From Turritopsis dohrnii (taxonomy: Eukaryota; Cnidaria; Hydrozoa; Anthoathecata; Oceaniidae), in NCBI GenBank assembly GCA_027922465.2, contig BQMF02000292.1, positions 434,001 to 498,000 of the forward strand: a DNA stretch of 64,000 nt, read 5' to 3'. Below, piece after piece: positions 10,814-23,100 of this stretch. The notes under the pieces were generated by a model. The model was not told where the DNA came from and did no database searches. It saw nothing but the letters and a program-made list of their open reading frames with translations. Position numbers and translations under genes: made by a program. Each line of letters starts with the position of its first letter. The stretch's first letter is position 1.

Positions 10814-12316
10814 TCTATATTCTTATACGCGCTCTGCATCCAGTTTTTAGTTTAGAGAGTGAATGTTTCGGGTTGTTTTTCACGGTCAAAATCTTCTTAA
10901 TCATGGTCATATAGCGGCAGTTAGACCGCGCAAGACACATTCACGATTAGTATAAGCGGAAACCCTCACAGCGCATTTGATCGTTCAAATGTTTTGATTG
11001 TTTGCAGGATCAAGAATTGATAGTGTACGTTCCTTTGACAGCAAGTTTTTGTTTGCTATTTTGAAAAGGAGGTAATGAAACATACGAGAGTAAGAAATCT
11101 CAAGACAACAAAGTTAGTAACGAAAGTATTGCACGAAGATTTATTAATATTTTTAGGGTAAGTACGCTCTCTTGAACTTTTTTTTCCTTATTATTATATA
11201 AATAGGGTTTCTACATCATTACTTCTCCTTTAGGGAAGACCAATAATAACAATGAAATTTGAAGAAATGAATTTTAAATGATGACGTTCTGGATTAGTGA
11301 AGAACAATATCCTATATTGATATCCAACCTTAGCTTCGTAAAAAGAAAATCACTCGAAGGTATTAATTCGTTTTGACACGTTTACGACTTTCGGGTTTGG
11401 CTTTTCAAAATAGCAAAATAGCTTCTGTTTACCTTGGATTTTGGGTTCCATGAACAGTTAAAGCCATTTCAATCTTTCTGTTGTTTTCATGTGCGCACAA
11501 TTTATTTCTAGATCGTATCATGAAAGGATTTAATATGAGTATTTTTTATGTGTTTCAGATCTTCAAGTAAAAAGATTTTTATGATGTTCAGTGTTGATAA
11601 TGAACAGATAAAATGCTTTATCTGGAATACCTACAGAGTTTTTAATTAAAAGGGTGAGGAGTTTTTTCCACATTGACGATACATTTTTTAATCACGGGGA
11701 ACCATTGCATTGCATCGAATTGATACAAAGCGCTTTTCGGAAGATATCTCAAGAACTACATTTTGATGGTCCACCCAACATCGGTGAACAGGGCTGTGAT
11801 GTTTGATCCCAGACATCTCCGTAACGGTTACTGCATTTTTCTGATCAGTTGGATTTTCAGATCAGTTGGATTTTTTGTGGCCATTTTCTGAGACGTTATT
11901 ATTTTAAAATTAAAACACGTAGAGTATTTTACGCAAGATGCAATTTATTTTAGAGAGTGCAAATAACGGATGCACAGCGCGTATTTTTTATTCGTCCGAG
12001 TAAAACGATTTTTTTTGTTCTGTGCTTCAGTGTTGATTGCAAACTTGGAAAAATGTTTTATCTAGGTTTTGTCTATTTAAGTGGGTCTTTAAAATCAGGG
12101 GAACCATCGCACTGCCTCCTAAATTAGACTCGAAGTTATTTGTAAAACATCTGTAAAAGCTCTAAGAAAATAACTGGTATTTTTATGGTCCGCGTTATGA
12201 CTGCAACACTAATTCCTTTTCTGTTTGTCATTTTGTAAATTAACTTTTCGACACCATTTTTGAGACGTCATTTTCAAGAATTAAAATTCGTTAAAATTTT
12301 TTACACCAGTCACTAG
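10814..12316 (+). mobile_element. Non-autonomous Helitron, family A (copy 2)
   Basis: Starts A|TCTATATTCTTATACGCG at 10814 and ends in CTAG at 12313-12316 followed by T. It aligns from end to end with copy 1 (4565-6146), for example the shared GATCCCAGACATCTC and GCACAGCGCGTATTTTTTAT blocks, with small indels. It is non-coding. Twice within the element (about 11690 and 12097) there is a related 'GGGGAACCAT(T/C)GCA(T/C)TGC' module that also occurs in copy 1 and in the element at 28743, suggesting a conserved non-protein function or a common ancestor. Confidence 0.9.
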
Positions 12317-13630
12317 TGAAGGTATAAAATGACACCAAACTTTCGTGTACGCGAGGTTGAAAATGTAGTGCAACGCAAATGCCACTTCGATCGCTAAGAC
12401 CAAACTATCAGTTGAATATGTTCATTTTGGTCGATGGTAACTTTGAAACTATCACATGACAAAGCGTCCGTGATTTCCGAGATTTCTTCAGATGTTTGGC
12501 AGGCGATTTGCACTGAATTCTCCTCTCCGAAACATCGAAAAAGCTTCTTGCTTTCTTCTGGCAGGAGAAAAGGAAACACCAACAGTGCAATCGGACACTT
12601 ATCTAAATTAATAACAAACATAATATAGATAATATAGACAATATAAAAACAGCAAAATTTACATTCCCCTTGCTGTATTGAAAAACCCTACTGTAATTCC
12701 CGCCCACAAAGGCAATACAGAGTTCAAGCATTCAAAACCAGTTGACGTTGCTGTTTCAATAAAATTTTTATTCTGCTGTTTTTGAGGTGGGTTCAGCTCA
12801 GTTATTGGAACTGCAAAAATTGCTGGAACAACGTGTCAATTTCCAAATCTGTTACCCTCTTGAACTCCTCAATAAACTACAACATAATATAAATAAAAAT
12901 AATGTTAACTTTTGTGTAAGAGTTATATACAATGGTAGTTTGTTTTCTGAAACCCGTTCTAGTTAACATTTGACTCAAGAAATTAAATCAGAAGGAAAAT
13001 TCTGAATACTGGTCCTCAGATTTAGCTTTATCATAAGAATGGTAAACATACTGATGAATTGATGTAATATGCCGGATTAGTTAAAATATTAAGGCAAACC
13101 CTGCAAACCTTGTCACATCAAGCAAAACAATCACCTGCAATGGCTTCTTTAGAATTGGGAATTTGTCAAATACATCAGCAACACTTGCCATGCCTATCGC
13201 GCGCGACAGCGGAAAAAGATACTTTTTTAAAAACATACTATCTTTTTATAAAACGTGCTATCTTTTGCGCGAAAGCGGAAAAAAATACTATCTTTTTTAA
13301 AAACGGGCTTTGTTTTCTTAAAACGTTCCATCTTTTTAAAAACGAGCTCACTTTTTTAAAGACGAGCTTTCTTTTAAAAACGAGCTTTCTTTTAAAAACG
13401 ACCTTTCTTTTTTAAAAAAAACGGGCTTTCCTAACTTGTTTTAAAATGGGTTATCTTTCAAGTAACTCGTCTTTTTCTCTGTAGATTTTTAAAAATTTAC
13501 TATTGCTCTAGGGGAGGAGAGAAGAAAGCTTTTACGTATTCTGTGAAGGGACTGAGTACTAAATTTACGTATGTCTTGATTACTAGTAAATTACTATTAA
13601 ATTTGAAAAGCACGAGGTCGTATTTCTATA
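12317..13630. other. Spacer before HECT-like gene; no convincing gene
   Basis: Overlapping short ORFs on both strands at 12394-12628 are mutually exclusive and none has a recognisable domain. A simple-sequence block lies at 13211-13432. The stretch just upstream of 13631 could be the promoter of the HECT-like gene, but no clear TATA or initiator element stands out. Confidence 0.5.
13211..13432. repeat. Degenerate minisatellite, ~18-24 bp unit
   Basis: Units of the type 'CTTTCTTTTAAAAACGAG' recur with variation about ten times (for example ACGAGCTTTCTTTTAAAA twice in a row near 13363-13396). They yield a spurious open frame of F/L/K residues at 13110-13415, which I reject as a gene. Confidence 0.8.
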
Positions 13631-15800
13631 ATGGCTTCCGAAGAACAGAAGAAATTAGTTGTGAATACACTCACTACATTGGTTAATAATGTATTTGGTA
13701 ATGTAAATAACGAGGATACTAATGCGAAGGAAAAAGAAGTAAAAGAAGAACTTCACTCTCTTTTTCCGAGTATAAACAGTCGAAGTAAGTAATGTTGTTT
13801 CTTTGTTGTTTCATTTTTGAGGGAAAGCAGACATTTTCAAGTTCAGATCAAGTTCAGATCAAGATCAAGCTGAGTTCAAGGTCAGACATGTTCATGTTCA
13901 GATCATGTTCAAGCATTAATAAAGTCCTTTCTCCACAAAAAAACTAAAATTGTATATATATATAGTTCTGTCCCTGACTTCCTTAGCTAAATTAAAAGTA
14001 ATAAATAAAAAATGTCAATGGTCGTTGCGATATGTAAAGAATAATAATGCTGTGGTGGGTTGACTTGATGATAATTTGTTTTTTTAGGGCAAAATCCAGG
14101 GGTAAGTTCTACTTCTACAAAGGTAAGGAGTCAGGAGTTTTCGACGTACTTCTTCTAAGAGACGACCAGTCACCACAAGTAAACCTCCACGGGGAGCAGA
14201 AACAATAAAGGATATTTTTCTCATTCCAAGTCCGCACATTGAGAGAGTTCCAAGAAGGAATGACCGTAAACAATACTACACTAACAACATCTGCAGTCAG
14301 GTTAGTTGACTAGTGATATTAGTAAACGTTTTTTTGGGATCGGAAATTCTTGTTTGTATGAAATAGTGTGGTATTTATCACTTCTTATGATGCTGTATTT
14401 AAACAGATATGTTTAAATAAACATCCCAATTTTACTACAAGGGATACTTTCTTAATAGTACTTCTGTCATTCTTACTTGAAGTTCCTTTCAAACATTTTT
14501 AGACTTAAAGATGAAATGAGTGCCGGTGATATCAAAGCTGAAATAATTGAAAGGTTTTCAGGCTATGAAAATTTAGAATTTGAGTTTTTGTCGACAGTGG
14601 AAGACCATTTAGTTGTACCCAAAGTGCTTGTTTGGGATTTTCAAACTGTAAAACATATCTGCAAGAATGGTCCTTTGTGTATACAAAGCTTAAAGAATCT
14701 TGGAATTGGGTGCATTAATAAAACACTCAAATTACAATTCTTTTCGACAATAACATCATCATCAGAGTCCGATTTAGAGGAAGCTTTTCCAGCAAAAGTG
14801 GAAATAAAAAAACCAATAGTAACTGAAAAGAAAACCAGCTGTCCATTAATTATTAATTGTCCAATTTGCTATAAGGATTTTCCTGATACTCAAATTGAAG
14901 AGCATGCGGCAAATTGTGTTGAAACATCTGATCATAGATCTTCCATCTTGGACTATGAAAAAGCCTTGGTTCACTGGTACTAATTCTCTACATGTAACAT
15001 TCCTGGGGGAGTCTGGTGTAGATGAAGGTGGTCTTTCCAGAGAATTTTTTTCAGGTAACATAATACTAATTGCATGCAATATGTCACATTTTGCTGTGAC
15101 AATTTTTGAAATTTATGACTTTTTTTAGTTGCTTTGGATCAAATGAAGCAGTCCTTGTTTTGTAATGGCGTACCAGTGAGGAATACCATGTTGCTGACAA
15201 ATAATTCGTTCTTTTCTGCTGGACTTTTGATGGCTTTGTCTATCCTTCACTGTGGGAAGAACCCGAACATATTGAGTGAATGGTGCTACCAGTATATGAC
15301 GGAGTGGGATATCACCACAAACATTATTTTGCCAGATACATTCAGAAAGAGAAGTGATATAGCCAAGGTAACATGACTGAGACTGATAGAACCATCTCTT
15401 GGTTGATTTATATATTTTCCATTCCAAATATTTTTTGTATTTAGCTGGTTGATTCCAAAACTGTTGAGGAGTTCAGATCAAATTTACAAACTGATGAAGC
15501 TGGCTTGCTGTTAACTAAAATTGGATTTAGAGGTCTAGTGTCAAAAGTAGAGCTCGCTGAACGAAATGATATTTTAAAGTAAGATTTTAAAACTATTTCA
15601 TTTCTATAATGTAAGAGTTTCGTTCTATAAAGCTTCAGTGTGATAATTTAAAAAAAAAGAAAATTGTGACAATTTATTATGTCATTACAATAATAATATT
15701 GCTTTTTAGCGCTGTATTCTTTAAAGAAGAAATTGAGCCATGAATTGCTCCTTTACAGCAACTGATGGAAGGATTAAATGTGAAAAGCTTAATGATGTTA
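13631..15800 (+). pseudogene. HECT-domain E3-ligase-like gene (G2E3-like), spliced, broken
   Basis: Exon 1 (13631-13794) begins MASEEQKKLVVN and ends at GTAAGT. An S/R/K-rich part follows at about 14150-14300 (RRTSSKRRPVTTSKPP, then IPSPHIERVPRR). Exon 14503-15054 carries a C2HC finger (CPICYKDFPDTQIEEHAANC, UBZ-like) and the start of the HECT-like domain (VTFLGESGVDEGGLSREFF). Further exons are 15129-15367 (LFCNGVPVRN, NNSFFSAGLLMALSI) and 15445-15578, then 15710 on. This matches the invertebrate G2/M-phase-specific E3 ligase-like family, which attaches ubiquitin. A frameshift near 14985 and an in-frame TGA near 15740 break it, before the catalytic Cys region, so it is probably non-functional unless these are assembly errors. 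Confidence 0.72.
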
Positions 15801-15930
15801 TGATGTTATGCTTAATGATGGCATTTCTAAAGTTGGTAGTGATGTATATACACCAACAAAGGGTTAAAAAATAAATATTATTGTCACGATATAATAAATA
15901 AACATTATTTTATTTTTATACGAAATCAAA

Positions 15931-16014
15931 ATGCCGGTATATGGATACGGAAGACTGGGTGGTGGTCGTCGCAAGCGTCGACACAGACGACGCGATAGAA
16001 GAGGACGATCCTGA
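15931..16014 (+). CDS. Tiny Arg-rich core-like peptide
   Basis: A 27-residue frame, MPVYGYGRLGGG followed by an almost uninterrupted run of Arg/Lys. The RLGG-G segment fits the adenain cleavage pattern (L/M/I-x-G-G or x-G). Such peptides in adenovirus-like particles bind and condense the packaged DNA. It lies 42 bp upstream of the protease start. It is too short for a homology call on its own; the assignment rests on composition, the GG site and the neighbour. Confidence 0.5.
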   Translation: MPVYGYGRLGGGRRKRRHRRRDRRGRS

Positions 16015-16056
16015 ATAAAACGAAATGATAGTATGGATAATTTGACATTATAAGAA

Positions 16057-16840
16057 ATGGCAAATAATAGTGGTGATGAAAATGACGACGGTGCAGGTAT
16101 TTTAGAACAAGACATATACAAATTTATTAAACAACATGGCGGGAAATACATGAAATTTAATTTTATTGGTAATTTAGCAATAGAAGACTGGAAACATCGG
16201 TGCCATTTGCTATTGTAAATACAGATCGACGAGATCAGCCGGGTACACATTGGTTTTCTTTATGTAAATGCGATGACGGATTATTTATGTTTGATTCTTT
16301 TGGTCTGTTTGGCTTTAGGAATTTCATAGAGACAAACGATTGTGAGAAAATACATTCTTATTTTAAAAATTTACCACCGCACGATAAACAAAGTAGTTTT
16401 AAAATATGGAACGATTCTGAAATTTCTCTTTCGAAACTAACATTTAATGTTGGAGAATGGAAGAAAAAAATCGTAATAATAATAAATACGACAAAACTTT
16501 ATCGCCGATGGCTAATAATTTCATGAAATTATTGTTTGCTTTTTCTAAATTGTGTGACAAAAGGAATTGTGAAGTTGTAGTGTGGATTGTTAACAATTGC
16601 ATACAAAATATACGGAGTTCATATTGTGGAATTTTCCAGTTAATGACATATTATGAAATTTTGAATCCATTAAAATCGGTTGAATACAGTGAACAATCTA
16701 CATTTACATCGCAGAATATGAAAGCTGTTTTACGCATGTTATTTAAATCTGGTAGTAAAAGTGCGTTATTAGAAAACGATTCTAAATGTCAATTATTTGT
16801 AGACGATTTTAATATATCGGGAAATTTTAAAATTGTATAA
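16057..16840 (+). pseudogene. Adenain-like cysteine protease (PRO), frameshifted
   Basis: Three successive frames carry one protein. The N-terminal frame (16057-~16197) has an acidic start and DIYKFIKQHGG. The second (from ~16200) has FAIVNTD and GTHWFSL, with the catalytic His at 16248-16250, then LFMFDSFGLFGF. The third (~16457-16840) has NCIQN, giving the oxyanion Gln, and SSYCGIF, with the catalytic Cys at 16625-16627. This His-Gln-Cys order and spacing is that of adenain, the maturation protease of adenoviruses, Polintons and adintoviruses. The two frame changes (near 16198 and 16455) disable it or reflect sequence errors. The stop lies 3 nt before the Helitron insertion point. Confidence 0.75.
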
Positions 16841-16843
16841 ATA

Positions 16844-19290
16844 TCTTATTATAATAATCCGCGCTGTGTGTCACACTTTTATTTTAGAGAGTGATATATT
16901 TAGTTTTATTTTACGGTCAAAACCTTCTTATTTTTTCCCTTTTCGTCGTAAAACCACGCCAAAGCGAGAGTGATTTTTTTGATTTTTCGCGATTAGTATA
17001 TGCTCCTCCGTTTTGTTATTTTTGGCTTGCGCGGTGGAAATCAGCCGAAAAACGTCTTTGGAGGAGTGCGAGCAATGCAATGTTAATCGTTCGAAATTTG
17101 TCAACGATCATTTCGTGAGCAAGAAACTTCGCGAAGAAGACGTGTTTCTTTTTGTATACGAATATTTTGATTTAAATTTGATTGTTTTAGGCAGCAAATC
17201 GACGAAAGAACTGATGAAGAAACACAGGTTTGTATGCACGAAGGTATTGTTATTATTATAAAACGTTTTATTATCGTTTGTTTACAATGAAAAATCATGT
17301 TTAGATATACAGAAGAAGTGCAGTGAAGTTTTTAAAAATTAGCTGCAGAAAGATCGAACGAACAAAAGGTATTATTATAAAACTTTAATACAGAAGAAGT
17401 GCAAGAAGAAGTGCAAGTTTTTAAAAATTGGCTGTGCAGAACGATAAGACTTTTATTGTTTAATAATTTAGATTAATAAAAGAACAGGTTTTTAAATGTT
17501 TGTTTACGTTTTAGTTATCAAATATCGCTATACAGAAGAAAGTGCAGTGGAGAAATGCAGTTTCATGTTTATTTACACAGTAAGGGATGGTTTTAATTTA
17601 GTTTTGAAAGATTAATTGATTTAGCTTTGAGTGGATGTCTCAGTTATTCTGTCGTTTAGAATGTGTATATGCTGCTGGATGAAAAGGAAGCCGAGAGAAA
17701 TTTGTTTTGGTAACGCGCGCTATTATTACATTAAAAATGGTCCTACAGCTATGAATGTTTTTATTTCTCATGACGCTGTGGAAGTGGGGAATGTGTTATG
17801 CTGTCTGATTGTTTCTATTGTATCTAATTTATATCGATGCTTGATGCTTTTGTCTGCCTGCCAAAAAGTACAAAATCTACTGGAAAATACAGAAAGTTTA
17901 GCAGTTTTTCCAAACGAAGAGAGCAGTTTTATGTATTTCACTTAAAAAAAAATGGTAGCGAAAGTGTTTTATAAATACCTATGTATGTTTGTGCTGGAAA
18001 GTAAATAAAGTATTAGTAATTTGTTTATAGGTATGAATATAGAAGTAAAGAGTTTAGAAGTGTTTGAAAATGTCTACAGAAGATGATCAATGCTGTTTAG
18101 TTTACTAACATGTGAATTGGCAGTGAAAGGTATCCCATTTTGTTTAAAGTTCAGCTAAAGTTAAAATAGTATAAATCTATTTAGTTATAACACAGTTGGT
18201 ATGCTGGATAAATAAGAATAAAGGGTTGTTTAACTGTTGTGAATTAGCCAGAGGAGATTTTAACTCAGATTAAAAATGTGGTTGTTTTCAATTTTTTATA
18301 AACTCTTTAGATATATAAATTCTGTCATCACGTTTGTGTTTTTGATTATTATTCATAAGGTAGATGTGAATGGATTATGTATTTAAGAAGTTCATTAGTT
18401 ATTACTGTGCAATGAAATGTTTATGCATTATTTTGTGTTATGGTAATCGTTTACGTACCTGGGTATATATATAAGTTTGGCATTATGATTTTATTTGTGA
18501 GTTTTTATCTTCTGGGTAAATTTTTGTTTTAAGGATAAATGCGTAGTTGAATTTCACTTTTTGTTGTTGTTGTTTATTTCAATATTCTTATAGCATGATT
18601 AGGTTTTCGGTATTACAGTATTACAATTACTATTACGGTGTTTTGTTGTTTTGAGTTATTGTTTTTAGGATAAATGCGTAGTTGAATTGCATTTTTTTTT
18701 TTGTTGTTGTTGTTGTTGTTTATTTCAATATTCTTATAGCATGATTAGGTTTTCGGTATTACAATTCAAGTATTAATTTTTTAGGTAATAATAAAAAAGA
18801 AGCATAAAGAAATGAAACTCATGGTTTTAATCATGACGTTGATGGTTTTGGGAAGAACAGACTATATATCGTTTCAAAAATTCATTAATGGTTGCTGTAT
18901 AATGTAACTTCCGCACGAAAGAAACACAGTTGGAAGGTATCAATTTGTTTTCAATTCACATTTTGTAATGTTATTCAATGTTTGGTTTCGTATGTCTGGG
19001 TAAACAGTTCTGTGTTATATATTGCCATTTTTTTACATTAAAGTTACTTCTCTTCTGCGTATAAATATATTATTCTGAGCCATGTTGCTATTTGTTTCTG
19101 TTTTTAATCTTCTGAATGTAATAACAAATTAATGCCTGAAAAGAAACTTTTATATACACGAGTTAAATTCTGTGACACAACGCATACTGAACATGGGTGG
19201 CGAGTGACGCGTATGTACCACAGGAATGGCAGATTTGACCTAATGTTTTCAAAGTTAAGTTCGGTAAAAAGTTTTTACCCGGGATACTAG
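16844..19290 (+). mobile_element. Non-autonomous Helitron with chimeric 3' end
   Basis: Starts A|TCTTATTATAATAATCCGCG at 16844 and ends with the GGTAAAAAGTTTTTACC hairpin then CTAG at 19287-19290. The stretch at ~17950-19220 is homologous, in inverse orientation, to 51260-52360, where the same body ends in the family B GCCGCC hairpin instead. Here only the first part of that terminus (GAACATGGGTGGCGAGTGACGC, ~19190) remains, followed by a family A end. No convincing protein: the 104-residue ORF at 17631-17945 has no recognisable domain. Internal AGAAGAAGTGCA repeats lie at ~17310-17550. Confidence 0.85.
18531..18775 (+). repeat. Direct tandem duplication (~130 bp x 2) in Helitron
   Basis: 'AGGATAAATGCGTAGTTGAA' followed by a TTG run and 'CATGATTAGGTTTTCGGTAT' occurs at about 18533 and again at about 18668. 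The TTG tract differs in length between copies. A related single copy lies near 9080. Confidence 0.8.
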
Positions 19291-20117
19291 TCTACTTATA
19301 CTAATCCGCAATCATGCATACCACTTTTAATTTAGAGAGTGTTTTGTTTTTGTTTTTTTAATGGTCAAAATCTTCTTAATCGTGGTCATATAGCGGCAGT
19401 TCGACCAGTGAAGAAACCCTCAAAATGCCTATTTTTCATCATTTGTTTTGACACGTGATCGCAATTTCGCCGTTTTTATTGGTTGCTGAAATCGGAAAAA
19501 CTATAGCGACGACCTTCGTTGAAAAAGTAAACAAATTAAGTATTTTATTCATTGCGGTTACGCTCCAGAAAGAAAATACAATAAAATATAGACAATCGCA
19601 ATTGTCTATGGTATCCAGTTATCAATATAGTTGTCAATCAAGTTTATCAGTGAGTTTATCAAGTTTACCAGTTTATCGAAAGCGAAAGCGAGGTAATAAT
19701 AATGTCCTTATTACTTTTAAAGATGGCAAACTCCACGAAGGTTTTTCCAACCCAACCGTAAAGACTACCTACCTGCCTACCTACCTATCTAAGAATTTTT
19801 ATATCTGCATTTATTCAGGTTCATTTGTTCCTTGCTGCGTAGTAAAGAGAGAGCAGAACGTAGAAAGACAGAGTAGAAAGAAAGGTTTGTCACTGAAAAC
19901 TTAGATATTAGTATACATATCTGTTACGTGTTACACGTCAATTTTTTCGCTTTCTCCTAGGTTCTTTAGCTATCTGTTTGGTGTTATTTCTCCTCCAGTG
20001 TCTGTTATTTTGTAGGAAGAAAGGTTTGTTTTCGCTTCCACCAGGTTGTTCTGTGCATTTTTCACTGGGGTGGCTATTATATATTTCTTTTTTTTGTGCT
20101 GTTAGTGTTTCTGTGTT

Positions 20118-23100
20118 GTGATGTTTAATATAAGAGGCACTAATATTATTCCTGGCTTCCAAGCAATTTTTAGGAATGGTCAGTTTGTTTTGCAGCCACC
20201 TGATCAGCAGCAAATTCGCTCTGTTATTCAGCGTAGGCATGCAAATGAGGATGTAGCTGAAGCAAGGCGCCAACAGCTTCAGGCAAATAACATCCATCCA
20301 TTATCTGAAAATGAGAGACTTAGAATCAATAATGCTCAAAGGCGTGTTGAATACCGTCAAGATGAAGAGCCAGTTGAAGGATTAGTCAGGCGAAATGAGA
20401 ATGCACAACATATGAGGGCTAGGCGGGCTGTTCGACGAAATGCAAATCGTGCTGCTCGACAAGACCAAATGCCTGAGCTACATTACCTTGGTGCCATGGA
20501 CAAGGTCTGTCAGTTTTGTGGTGCTAAGATGTTTGGTGACGAGACCAATTTTAAGTGCTGTCACAATGGTAAAGTTCATTTAGATGGCATTTATTATCCT
20601 AATGATCTTAAAGAACTTTTAGTAGGTGATTCTAATCAAGCAAAGAACTTTCAAGAAAACATTCGAAAGTTCAATAGTTCGGTTGCTTTTGCTTCGATGG
20701 GTGCGAAATTGACTGTACCGCCAGGTCGTGGTCCGCCAGTTTTTCGTATTAATGGCCAGGTATGTCATCGAACAGGTAATTTACACCCACCACCGGGTAT
20801 TCCTCCATCCTTTGGTCAATTATATATCTATGATGGTATGGATGCATTCAATGAGAGAATGGCAAGACCAGAAAATCAAGGTTGTTCTCCCGAAGTCATG
20901 CAAACTTTGCAAGACATCATTTTAAGGGAGAGTCCATATGCAGCTGCTTACAAACACATGGGTGAGGTAGAAGCGGAGGAATTTCAACTTGCAAATGAAC
21001 AAAATCGTCGCCCATCTGAGGTAAATGGAAAATATGATGAAAATTAATAATTAAAAATCTTTGAAGTGATATTTACAGATCTTTGCTATTGTTTTCCAGG
21101 TCAGAATGCATTTGAGAAGTGGTGGTGACCGGCGTCGATACAATCTACCTCACCATGATGAAGTAGCTGCTGTTTTTGTTGGTGAAGATGGTGCACCACC
21201 ATTGGCTCGAGACATCGTTGTTTACCCTCGAGATAGACCATTGCAGGATTTGCCTGTGCATTCGCCTAATCTCGATCCGATGGTGTATCCTGTATTTTTT
21301 CCAAGAGGAGAGTTGGGTTGGAGTTCCGACATCCCTCATGTAGCAGAATATGCAGCAGGCCAGCAACGTCGTACAACTATGCTGCAATATTATACTTATA
21401 GGTTTGCATTGAGAGATGCTTTTAGCCCCATATTAAAAGGTAAAAGATTACTTCAACAATATGCTGTAGATTGTTACTGCAAAGTTGAATCTGACCGTCT
21501 TAATTATATTCGTCAAAACCAGCGCAATTTCTGTGTTGAGCAATATCAAGGGCTCATTGATTATCTTGAGAATGTTGCAGAAAACCGTGGCCTTCATGCA
21601 GGCAGACCGGTGATTCTTCCGTCTTCTTTTCAGGGTGGTCCTAGGGCCATGCAACAGAATTATCAAGATGCTATGGCTATGGTTACTAAAATGGGCAAGC
21701 CAGATCTGTTTTGCACATTTACGTGCAATCCCAAATGGAGGGAGATCACGGAAAACTTAGATAATGAGCCTGCACATTATCGTCCGGACTTGATTACACG
21801 TGTTTTCAATTTGAAATTAAAAGCTCTTTTGGAGGATATAAGTAAAAATGGAGTTTTGGGAAAAGCCATTTCTCATTTGTATGTTATTGAATTTCAGAAA
21901 CGTTCTTTACCTCATGCTCATATTCTTATCCATTTAGCACAAGAGGACAAACTGCGTAATGCTGACGACATTGACAGCTTAATCTCTGCTGAAATACCAG
22001 ATCCTGAACAGGAACCAGAACTTCATAATATCATCAAGTCATGTATGATTCATGGTCCCTGTGGGAATGCTAACCCTAATGCAGTTTGTATGGGAGATGA
22101 TGGCAACTGCACCAAGGATTTTCCAAAGCGATTTTGTGAAACGACCCAAATGAACGCAAATGGGTATCCACTCTATCGCAGACGTAACAATGGCCGTACT
22201 GTGAGGGTAAGAAATGTGGACTTAGATAATCAATGGGTAGTTCCATACTGTCCGTGGTTGTCCAAGAAGTATAATGCTCACATAAATTTGGAAGCATGTA
22301 CCACGATCAGGAGCGTGAAATATCTCTTTAAATATGTTTACAAGGGACATCATCGTGCTAATGTGGAGATTAATGAACGTTTGGAACATGAAGAAATAAA
22401 AACATTTCTGGATGCTCGATATGTCAGTGCACCTGAAGCTTTATGGAGAATATTTGAGTTCTCTATGCATGAAAAATCGCATACTATTAAGCGATTAGCT
22501 GTTCATTTACCTGATCGCCATCAAGTTTATTTTAGACCTGGTGAAGAGGAGGCAGCTGCTGAAGGGGCATTAAAGGATAGTCACTTGACAGCATGGTTTA
22601 ATCTGAACGTAGATGATCCTGATGCACTGCGGTATCTTTACTCAGATATTCCGTATCATTATGTTTTTCATGATAAGGAGAAAAAACGGAAAAAACGAAA
22701 AAAGACATTAAAACCAATAGTTGCTCGGTTATACAATGCTCGACCGTCAGAAGGAGAACGTTTTTTTCTACGAGTTTTGTTGTTGCATGTTGCAGGTGCT
22801 ACGTCTTTCAATGGAGTTGTTTACGACACATTCCGAGAAGCATGTATTGCCAGACGTCTTCTGCAAGATGATGCAGAATGGCACAATACATTGGAAGAGG
22901 CTTCAACGTTTCAAATGCCCCAACAGCTTAGACAACTGTTTGTTACTATTTTGACTCACTGTGAGCCCTCTAATCCTTTTGAATTGTGGAATACATTCAA
23001 GGGGAATCTGTGTGAAGACTACCTTCGAACATTGGCTGTTGCTCAAGCTGAGCAAAGGGTTTTGGGTTATATTGATAATGTCCTGAGACAATTTGGTATG

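Noticed and set aside
13110..13415. ORF rich in Phe, Leu and Lys
   Set aside because: Translation of a minisatellite, not a protein.
17631..17945. 104-residue ORF in the 16844-19290 Helitron
   Set aside because: No domain, no similar frame seen in related elements, hydrophobic and Cys-rich by composition only; likely chance.
19455..19904. 149-residue ORF upstream of RepHel
   Set aside because: It runs across a CTAC/TACC microsatellite and lies in the 5' region of the Helitron; no recognisable motif.
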